This document shows, in pieces, positions 53,443-60,984 of a stretch of 64,000 bases of DNA. The position numbers and the translations under genes were made by a program. Numbering within the stretch: position 1 is the first letter of the stretch; each line of letters begins with the position of its first letter. This stretch comes from Aphodosoma sp051870875 (lineage in GTDB: Bacteria > Bacteroidota > Bacteroidia > Bacteroidales > Paludibacteraceae): assembly GCA_051870875.1 (NCBI GenBank), contig JBJECG010000065.1, positions 13,625 through 77,624 of the forward strand, in the 5' to 3' direction. Under the pieces are notes generated by a model that was given only the letters and a program-made list of their open reading frames with translations, was not told where the DNA came from and ran no database searches.

Positions 53443-55869
53443 ATGTATAGAATGACAGACGACAATCAGAACGGAATGGAAGAGCAGACCGGAATCATCC
53501 CAATCATGTCATCGGAAGACGACCAGCCGGTAGAATGCCACGACGGAGACACGCTTCCGCTTTTGCCCCTGCGCAACATGACCCTCTTCCCCAAAGTGGT
53601 AATGCCCGTATCTGTAGGGCGGAAGAAAAGTCTGCGGCTTGTGCGTGAAGTGTACCAGAGAGAAGGTGAACTGATAGTCGGCACGCAGATCAATGCCAAT
53701 GTCGAAAACCCCACACTTGCCGACCTTTACCAGACCGGTACCGTAGCCCGTATAGTGCGAATACTGGAGATGCCCGACGGCAGTACCACTGTGATACTGC
53801 AAGGCAAGCAGTGCGCCACGATATCCGAGATGGAGACAGATACTCCGTACATGACAGTCCGCATCAATCTCATTGAGCCGGAGATACCGGACAACAACGA
53901 CCGTGTGTTCACAGCTCTTGTAGAAGCTCTGAAAGAAGTGGCAATACGCATCATCAAAAACTCCAACTCGATACCTGACGAAGCTGCTTTTGCCATACGC
54001 AACATAGAAGACCCGACCGAGATGATCAACTTCATCTGCACGAACTTCAGCATCAATGTTACAGACAAAATCAGGCTGCTCGAAACCAAAGATCTTCCGG
54101 AGCGCGGATACCTGCTACTCGATTTCCTGAACAAGGAATCGCAACTGCTTGAAATCAAAGCGTCCATACAAACCAAGGCCCGCCTCGACATAGACCAGCA
54201 ACAGCGAGAATACTACCTGCAACAGCAGATGAAAACCATACAGGAAGAGCTTGGCGGAGGTCCGTCGGAACAGGATATGGAGGAGTTGCGCGAAAAAGCC
54301 AAGTCGAAGAAATGGGGCAAACAGGTGGCAGAGACGTTTGAAAAAGAGCTGAAAAAACTGGAACGCATACATCCGTCATCGCCCGACTACACGGTGCAGC
54401 TCAATTATGTGGAGACAATCGTCAACCTGCCATGGAACGAATTTACCAAGGACAACTTCGACCTTCAGAAAGCCGGACGCATACTCAACCGCGACCATTA
54501 CGGCATGGAAAAGGTGAAGGAGCGCATCATCGAGCACCTTGCAGTACTTAAACTGAAAGGCGATCTGCAATCGCCCATCATCTGCCTCTACGGTCCTCCT
54601 GGCGTAGGCAAGACCTCATTGGGGAAATCGATAGCCGAAACACTCGGCAGGAAATACGTGCGCATGTCACTCGGCGGACTGCACGACGAAGCTGAAATCC
54701 GCGGCCACCGCCGCACTTATATAGGCGCAATGCCGGGCAGAATCATCCAGAACCTGAACAAATGCGGGTCATCGAATCCGGTATTCGTCCTCGATGAAAT
54801 AGACAAGGTGAGTTCCGACTTCAAAGGCGATCCTGCGTCGGCTCTGCTCGAAGTGCTCGATCCGGAACAGAACATGGCATTCCACGACAACTACCTCGAC
54901 ATGGACTATGACCTGTCGAACGTATTGTTCATAGCCACGGCCAATGACCTGAACACCATATCGAGTCCGTTGCTTGACCGTATGGAACTGATAGAGGTGA
55001 GCGGCTATATCACAGAAGAGAAAATGGAGATAGCTTCGCGGCACCTGATACCGAAACAGCTGGAAAAACACGGCATCAGCAAACGCCAGCTGCGTTTCAC
55101 ACCTGCCGCGATACGCAGTATGATCGACAACTACACCCGCGAAAGCGGCGTACGCCAACTTGACCGCACCATAGCCAAAGCAGCCCGTAAAGTGGCGAAA
55201 AAAATCGCTGAAGATGCAGGATTCACAACCATTGTGAAACCTGCCGACCTTAAGGAATACCTGGGTGTGCCGCACATAGACCATGACATGTACGACATCG
55301 GCGATTATACAGGTGTGGTGACAGGACTGGCATGGACCCAGGCGGGCGGTGAAATACTGTACATCGAATCGTCGGTCAACCAGCAGAAGGGCGGCAAGCT
55401 CTCACTGACAGGAAATCTTGGAGATGTGATGAAGGAATCGGCCCAGCTGGCACTGGAATTTATCAAGTCGCACTGCAAACAGCTCGGCATCACCCCCGAA
55501 ACCATAGAAGATCACAGCGTACATATCCACGTGCCGGAAGGTGCAATACCAAAAGACGGGCCTTCGGCCGGCATTGCCATACTCACGGCACTGGTATCGA
55601 GTTATACGGGACACAAAGTGAAAAACCGCCTGGCCATGACCGGAGAAATCACGCTCCGCGGCAAACTGCTTCCGGTAGGGGGCATAAAAGAGAAAATACT
55701 GGCCGCCAAACGGGCCGGCATACGCGAGATTATCCTTTGTGTGGACAACAAGAAGGATGTCGATGAAATACAGCAGCACTATCTTGAAGGGCTGAAGTTC
55801 CACTTCGTCCGCAACATGACAGATGCCCTCGACATCGCCATAGAAGGAGGAACGTCAGGCACCGTATAA
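53443..55869 (+). CDS. lon: ATP-dependent Lon protease
   Basis: This 808-residue AAA+ serine protease degrades damaged and regulatory proteins in the cytosol. The N-terminal substrate-binding domain (about residues 35-240) begins LPLLPLRNMTLFPKVVMPVS. The AAA+ domain has GPPGVGKTSLGKS and FVLDEIDKV. The C-terminal protease domain has PKDGPSAGIAIL with the catalytic Ser and GGIKEKILAAKRAGI with the catalytic Lys. A strong Shine-Dalgarno AAAGGAG lies 7 nt before the ATG, which is unusual in this window. Transcription probably starts at the sigma-54-type promoter at 53253. Confidence 0.97.
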   Translation: MYRMTDDNQNGMEEQTGIIPIMSSEDDQPVECHDGDTLPLLPLRNMTLFPKVVMPVSVGRKKSLRLVREVYQREGELIVGTQINANVENPTLADLYQTGTVARIVRILEMPDGSTTVILQGKQCATISEMETDTPYMTVRINLIEPEIPDNNDRVFTALVEALKEVAIRIIKNSNSIPDEAAFAIRNIEDPTEMINFICTNFSINVTDKIRLLETKDLPERGYLLLDFLNKESQLLEIKASIQTKARLDIDQQQREYYLQQQMKTIQEELGGGPSEQDMEELREKAKSKKWGKQVAETFEKELKKLERIHPSSPDYTVQLNYVETIVNLPWNEFTKDNFDLQKAGRILNRDHYGMEKVKERIIEHLAVLKLKGDLQSPIICLYGPPGVGKTSLGKSIAETLGRKYVRMSLGGLHDEAEIRGHRRTYIGAMPGRIIQNLNKCGSSNPVFVLDEIDKVSSDFKGDPASALLEVLDPEQNMAFHDNYLDMDYDLSNVLFIATANDLNTISSPLLDRMELIEVSGYITEEKMEIASRHLIPKQLEKHGISKRQLRFTPAAIRSMIDNYTRESGVRQLDRTIAKAARKVAKKIAEDAGFTTIVKPADLKEYLGVPHIDHDMYDIGDYTGVVTGLAWTQAGGEILYIESSVNQQKGGKLSLTGNLGDVMKESAQLALEFIKSHCKQLGITPETIEDHSVHIHVPEGAIPKDGPSAGIAILTALVSSYTGHKVKNRLAMTGEITLRGKLLPVGGIKEKILAAKRAGIREIILCVDNKKDVDEIQQHYLEGLKFHFVRNMTDALDIAIEGGTSGTV

Positions 55870-55916
55870 ACAAACCAGGTTCAAGAAGTCGTCATTATTC
55901 ATATAATACGCAAGAC

Positions 55917-56381
55917 ATGCCAACAATGCAAGACCTGACTCTTCCGAAAGCGAAACACCTCTGCAGTGAAACCGCCATAGCACGCCTCTATGCCGTGGGG
56001 CGTGCTTTTATTGTTTTCCCTATCAGGGTTGTATATCGTACAGGACAACGCGCCACGGCCGAAGACGCCACGCATACGGACTGCGAGCCGCGCCCTACGG
56101 TCAGAGTCCTCTTCTCCGTGCCCAAGAAACGTTTCCGTCATGCTGTAGACCGCAACCGTTACCGCCGGCTGATGCGTGAAGCGTACCGGCACCACCAGTC
56201 GGCACTTGTAGATGAACTGGACCGCAACAATATGGTTCTGGACATTTCGTTCATGGCCGTACATAATGTCATGCCTACATACCGCGATACAGAAAAAAGC
56301 ATGGTAAGAATCATAGAAAAGCTGACCGACCCGGAAAAGGGCATCATGAAGTCTGTAACAAGCAAGCTGCCGGAAGAATAG
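55917..56381 (+). CDS. rnpA: Ribonuclease P protein component
   Basis: This 154-residue basic protein assists the RNase P RNA in tRNA 5' maturation. The signature VPKKRFRHAVDRNRYRRLMR is clear, and the N-terminus has the family pattern LCSETAIARLYAVGRAF. A short insertion rich in acidic residues (TAEDATHTDCEPRP) is typical of some Bacteroidales proteins. ATG 55917 is used; ATG 55926 is three codons in. yidD follows after 41 nt. Confidence 0.95.
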   Translation: MPTMQDLTLPKAKHLCSETAIARLYAVGRAFIVFPIRVVYRTGQRATAEDATHTDCEPRPTVRVLFSVPKKRFRHAVDRNRYRRLMREAYRHHQSALVDELDRNNMVLDISFMAVHNVMPTYRDTEKSMVRIIEKLTDPEKGIMKSVTSKLPEE

Positions 56382-56422
56382 GGTTACACGCAAACGGAAC
56401 TGATTTTTCAATCAATACAATA

Positions 56423-56653
56423 TTGGAACGACTGAAGAAAATAACGGAATGGATGCTTCTGCTGCCGATCTTCTTCTACCGGAAGTGTATCTCTCCGATG
56501 TTTCCGGCTTCATGCCGGTTTACGCCTACCTGTTCGCAATACGCCATTGAAGCCATCCGGAAGTACGGACCGGCAAAAGGGCTTTGGCTTGCCATACGCC
56601 GCATACTCCGCTGCCATCCGTGGGGAGGAAGCGGGTACGATCCGGTACCATAA
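56423..56653 (+). CDS. yidD: Membrane protein insertion efficiency factor YidD
   Basis: This 76-residue protein has the YidD core YRKCISPMFPASCRFTPTCS and later HPWGGSGYDPVP. YidD aids membrane protein insertion together with YidC. The frame has no upstream ATG; TTG at 56423 is taken as the start, since the first ATG (56453) would remove part of the N-terminal amphipathic helix. The rnpA-yidD order is typical of bacteria. Confidence 0.9.
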   Translation: MERLKKITEWMLLLPIFFYRKCISPMFPASCRFTPTCSQYAIEAIRKYGPAKGLWLAIRRILRCHPWGGSGYDPVP

Positions 56654-56884
56654 GAACCTGCGCCGGCAAATGGCTGTCCTCGCCGATATTATTTCACATA
56701 CCCCGACAAGGATAGTCCTTGGACGGCATAATGAAAGCGTACAAAACATGCAACCGACCCCCTGTGTACGGCAAATACACAACAGGTTCCCGCACACAGA
56801 ACAGATATTTTCCAGACGGCATTGATTTCATACCGTCTAAAACCAACAACAGACAAACATCCGAGATACGAACAAGTTTTTGAT

Positions 56885-56892
56885 TATCTTTG
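56885..56892 (+). promoter_or_regulatory. Promoter element TATCTTTG of the secreted-protein cluster
   Basis: TATCTTTG lies 54 nt before the ATG at 56947. The 230 bp between yidD and this element contain no supported gene. An in-frame ATG at 56890 overlaps the element and is excluded. Confidence 0.65.
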
Positions 56893-56946
56893 CCGGAATT
56901 TGTATCTGAACGAGACTTATTACCTAATATTATAGCTTATCATATT

Positions 56947-59178
56947 ATGAACAAAAAATTATCTTTTTTAATCGGTCTGGTCGCAACACTGCTTTGCACC
57001 GGACTGCATGGTGCGACTGTTGAATTCGGCAACAGACCTGTCTATGGTTTTTTCCTTTCAAACGAGCAGTTTACAAATGCAAAGACCGGCGCATACGGAT
57101 TTGCCCGCCAGACGTTCAATTCGTTGGGAGACAACGAACTTCTGTACGAACTTACAGGCAGTGTAGGTATATATGCCGCAGCTGCAGCAGACGGCATATA
57201 TTATGCCGTACCGTATCACTTTACTTCATCCATGCAGGAGCCTACTCCACTGCCTTTGTTCTCCTACAATCTGTATACCGGGCATGTTGAAGAAATAGGG
57301 GAATGGAATACCGACGGATCGAGTTTCAAACCGTCGGACATGACCTACGATATGAAACATGACCGTCTGCTGGCTTTGGGTTTCGATCCGGTAAACTCAA
57401 GCGCAGTATATGAAGTCAACCGTCAGACCGGCAAATTCACGAAGCTCGTTTCCTTGCCCATTGTAGGAGGTGTGATTGCAGCCGATGCTTTCGGACGTAT
57501 ATTTACAGTATCTGTCGACGGCCGCCTGTTCCAGATAGACATGTCGCAAGACAACAAGGCAACCGAACTATGTTCGCTGCCATACCGTCAGTTACAGAGC
57601 AACCAGACGCTTGAGTTCGATATCACGAACAACAAACTGTACTGGGCAGCCAACTGCATCGACAATCCAAGCGGCGACAAAGGAGCAGAAACCCGTTTGG
57701 TCGAGATTACAATGCCCGTAATCACGCCAGAACAGGACTATTCGCCTTCAACCGATTTTTCATACCGTGAAATCGGGCCTGTCGGTCACTACGCACGTTT
57801 TCAGGGCATGTACATCCCATACGCTACCGGAGGTTTTATGGCACCAGGGTTCGCTACCGACATCAAAACCACATCTTCGGAAGACGGCACCGAATGTACG
57901 ATTGAATTCAAAGCCCCCACGACCACTTTCGGCGGTGAGGCCCTCGAATCTGTTGACGGTTATGACCTGTACCGTAACGGCGTGAAAATCCATACCCACA
58001 AAGGGTTGTCGGCAGGAGAAAACGCAGTTTATACAGACACTGTCATACCTGCATCAGGCGAATACCGCTATGATATAGTCTGCTACAGCAACACCAACGG
58101 CGACGGGCCGAAGTCACCGGCTTTCGCATACGTAGGTTTCGACCGTCCCGAAGCGGTATCAAACATCGCCGTTGAGGTGGGTGATGATTTCAAGACTATA
58201 TCTATCAGTTGGGACGCCCCGGCCAAGGGTGCGCTTGGCGGTACGTTCGACCCGACAAAGACTCTCTACGACATAGTGCGTCTGCCCGACAACTCAAAAG
58301 TTGCCGAAAATCTGACCGAGCCTCAATTCACCGACAATCTGAGACGTCTGCTCAGATACTCCTACCGCATCGAGGCCAAAAACGATTATGGCGTATCATC
58401 GGCCGTATCACGTGAATTTGTAGCCGGAACACCTATATCGGAACTGCCTTTTGAAGAAACATTTGACTATGCCGATATCCTTCTACAGAAATGGACACCC
58501 GTAGACAACAACGGCGACGGCATGACCTGGCTCTTCGGTACAACCCTCGGCCAAAGCGTATTCGGCGACTACGAGATGACTGCCGAATACATACTTTCAC
58601 CAACTTCTGTAGATGCCAGTGTCAAAGATGCCGATGAATGGCTCATTTCGCCTCCGATTGCATTCGGTGATGCCGAATATGGTATAGAACTGCAGATACG
58701 CACCCTCACTCCCGAACATATCAGCATATATGTAGGAGACAAAAATGAAATCGACCATATGGAAATCTTGGACGGTTTTGAGGTCAACCAGCCACAGTTC
58801 AACGATGAGGGGCGGATGCTGTTCCAGACCTACATCATACCGCTGCCGGAGAGTGTCCGCAACAGCGTGAAGTGCGTGGCAGTCACTCTGGACACTCCTC
58901 TGCCTGCCAACCATTACGGCTACATGCAACTCGGCAATGTAAGGATAGGCGACATCAAGACCCTGCCAGTAAACGAGATATCGGATGACGCTGCTGTCAA
59001 CGTATTCTGCAACGGAGAGGCCCTCTTCATCAACGGTGAATATGCCAAAGGAGCGATTTATTCGGTCAACGGTCTGAAACTTCAGGATGTCAAAGGCGAA
59101 GTAACAGACATATCCGGACTTTCTGCCGGAGTTTACATCCTTGTAGTGGACAACCACAGCTTCAAATTTGTAAAATAA
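56947..59178 (+). CDS. Secreted multidomain protein with fibronectin-III-like and choice-of-anchor domains and T9SS-like C-terminal module
   Basis: This is a 743-residue protein with a signal peptide (MNKKLSFLIGLVATLLCTGL). An N-terminal propeller-like domain (about residues 30-290) is followed by two fibronectin-III-like domains with SVDGYDLYRNGVKIHTHKGL and DDFKTISISWDAPAKG. A choice-of-anchor/MAM-like domain then has LPFEETFDYADILLQKWTPV and DEWLISPPIAF. The last 60 residues form a type A sorting-like module (AIYSVNGLKL, then LSAGVYILVV). It is probably secreted or surface-exposed; no catalytic residues were identified. It is first in a three-gene cluster, 52 nt before the metalloprotease gene. 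Confidence 0.8.
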   Translation: MNKKLSFLIGLVATLLCTGLHGATVEFGNRPVYGFFLSNEQFTNAKTGAYGFARQTFNSLGDNELLYELTGSVGIYAAAAADGIYYAVPYHFTSSMQEPTPLPLFSYNLYTGHVEEIGEWNTDGSSFKPSDMTYDMKHDRLLALGFDPVNSSAVYEVNRQTGKFTKLVSLPIVGGVIAADAFGRIFTVSVDGRLFQIDMSQDNKATELCSLPYRQLQSNQTLEFDITNNKLYWAANCIDNPSGDKGAETRLVEITMPVITPEQDYSPSTDFSYREIGPVGHYARFQGMYIPYATGGFMAPGFATDIKTTSSEDGTECTIEFKAPTTTFGGEALESVDGYDLYRNGVKIHTHKGLSAGENAVYTDTVIPASGEYRYDIVCYSNTNGDGPKSPAFAYVGFDRPEAVSNIAVEVGDDFKTISISWDAPAKGALGGTFDPTKTLYDIVRLPDNSKVAENLTEPQFTDNLRRLLRYSYRIEAKNDYGVSSAVSREFVAGTPISELPFEETFDYADILLQKWTPVDNNGDGMTWLFGTTLGQSVFGDYEMTAEYILSPTSVDASVKDADEWLISPPIAFGDAEYGIELQIRTLTPEHISIYVGDKNEIDHMEILDGFEVNQPQFNDEGRMLFQTYIIPLPESVRNSVKCVAVTLDTPLPANHYGYMQLGNVRIGDIKTLPVNEISDDAAVNVFCNGEALFINGEYAKGAIYSVNGLKLQDVKGEVTDISGLSAGVYILVVDNHSFKFVK

Positions 59179-59230
59179 AGCCGATGATCCGGTACAATGT
59201 CATTTATCAACAATAGACGTTTTACACACA

Positions 59231-60952
59231 ATGGACTTCAGAAAAATATCCGTCATATCCGTGTTATTGCTTGGGACGCTCTCTTTGTGGGCGGTCCCGG
59301 CAAAACCGGGTATACACAAGCTTCTACAGCCAGACGGCACTGAAATAGAAGCATATATCCATGGAGACGAGCATTTCCATTATTACGAAACGGTATCTGG
59401 AGAGATGCTGATGTCCGACTCCCAAGGCGAGCTACGTCCCATCGCCCTTGCCGAAGACGGCCGTCTTGTAGCCAAAGGTGAAATAACAGGCAGACCGACA
59501 CCGCAGTCCGACAGGCATCTGTTTTATAAGGCGATGGCACGTATGAGGGAGGAGGCCCTCACTGCCAAAGGCCTCATGCAGAATGCCCCGGCCAAAATAC
59601 CGCTCTCTTTTCCCACTACAGGCGAAGTCACCGGACTTATGATACTTTGTGAATACCCGGATGTAGCTTTCACCGAAAATGCCACATACGAACATTACGA
59701 CCGGATATGCAATGAACGCGGCTATACAGGCGAAGAGACTTACGGAAGCGTCATAGACTACTTCATAGCGCAGTCAAATGGCCAGTTCACCCCGAAATTC
59801 GACGTGTTCGGCCCGATTACCCTGCCTAACGAAAGATCGTACTACGGTATCAGCAACAATATCGTGGCCCAGTTCCGCGATGCCTGTCTTGTAGCGGACA
59901 AGGAAGGTCTCGATTTCTCGAAATACGACATCAACAATGACGGATTCGTCGACTTTCTTTTCGTTGTATTTGCAGGGCACGGCGAAGCTCAGGGCGGACC
60001 GGCATATACGGTATGGCCGGCAATGCAGGATCTGTCAAACTATGTATTCGACTATTTCGACGGTCTCAACCTCGGCGTGGCGGCCTGTTCATGTGAACTG
60101 AAAGGCGGCACCGGCACAACACTTGACGGAGTGGGTACTATATGCCACGAATTCAGCCATATACTCGGTCTTGCCGACATATATGACACCTCACAACAGG
60201 GAGGACACGGCATGTCGCATTACGACATTATGGACATAGGTACATACAACGACAACCAGGTCACTCCATCCGGTTATACTGCAATGGACAAATACACTCT
60301 CGGATGGATTGAACCTATCGTTCTGGAAGAGGTTGGAAACGACATTACTTTGGAACCTTTCGAAAACTCCCATCAGGCAGCATTCATTGTCAATCCGAAT
60401 AATCCCAACGAATACTACACACTTGAAAACAGGCAGCAAACAGGATGGGACAAAGGCATACCGGGTCACGGTCTGGTAATAAGCTACTGCCACTACGTCC
60501 CGGCACTCTGGAAGCGCAACACTGTAAACGCAGTAGCGGCAGGCTACGAACATGTACGCATAGTGGCAGCCGACAACATATGGGCGGCAACCGTGGCCGA
60601 TGAAGCCAACGACCCTTATCCGGGTGCATACAACAACACCTCGTTCTCGGCAAAGACCATTCCCGCCGCCAAATGGCAGTCAACCGCAAATGCCTTTACT
60701 TCATCGGTGTCAAATATCCGGGAATCGGAAGACGGAAAGATTACTTTCGATTTCAATCTGAATACGACGGCAACCGATGACGTTCGGGCAGAGGATAGTT
60801 CGATTTATGTCGACGGCAATTCGATTGTAGCACCGGCAGATGCCCGTATATTCGATATTTCAGGACGTGCGGTAGGTCGTGACCGCCTGCCTTGCGGTAT
60901 ATATATCGTACATACTTCATACCAAACGGTTAAAGTGGCAGTCAACTATTAG
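59231..60952 (+). CDS. Secreted M6-family metalloprotease
   Basis: This is a 573-residue protein: a signal peptide (MDFRKISVISVLLLGTLSLW) and a prodomain (about residues 25-130), followed by the M6 peptidase domain. The zinc motif HEFSHILGLADIYD, of the HExxHxxGxxD type, lies near residue 305, with SHYDIMDIGTYND following. The C-terminal module has ARIFDISGRAVG and LPCGIYIVHT. M6 peptidases include immune inhibitor A of Bacillus; here the protein substrate is unknown. It is likely secreted together with its neighbours, which share the C-terminal module. Confidence 0.9.
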   Translation: MDFRKISVISVLLLGTLSLWAVPAKPGIHKLLQPDGTEIEAYIHGDEHFHYYETVSGEMLMSDSQGELRPIALAEDGRLVAKGEITGRPTPQSDRHLFYKAMARMREEALTAKGLMQNAPAKIPLSFPTTGEVTGLMILCEYPDVAFTENATYEHYDRICNERGYTGEETYGSVIDYFIAQSNGQFTPKFDVFGPITLPNERSYYGISNNIVAQFRDACLVADKEGLDFSKYDINNDGFVDFLFVVFAGHGEAQGGPAYTVWPAMQDLSNYVFDYFDGLNLGVAACSCELKGGTGTTLDGVGTICHEFSHILGLADIYDTSQQGGHGMSHYDIMDIGTYNDNQVTPSGYTAMDKYTLGWIEPIVLEEVGNDITLEPFENSHQAAFIVNPNNPNEYYTLENRQQTGWDKGIPGHGLVISYCHYVPALWKRNTVNAVAAGYEHVRIVAADNIWAATVADEANDPYPGAYNNTSFSAKTIPAAKWQSTANAFTSSVSNIRESEDGKITFDFNLNTTATDDVRAEDSSIYVDGNSIVAPADARIFDISGRAVGRDRLPCGIYIVHTSYQTVKVAVNY

Positions 60953-60984
60953 CACAATTATTGCACTTATAAAAACAAAACAAT

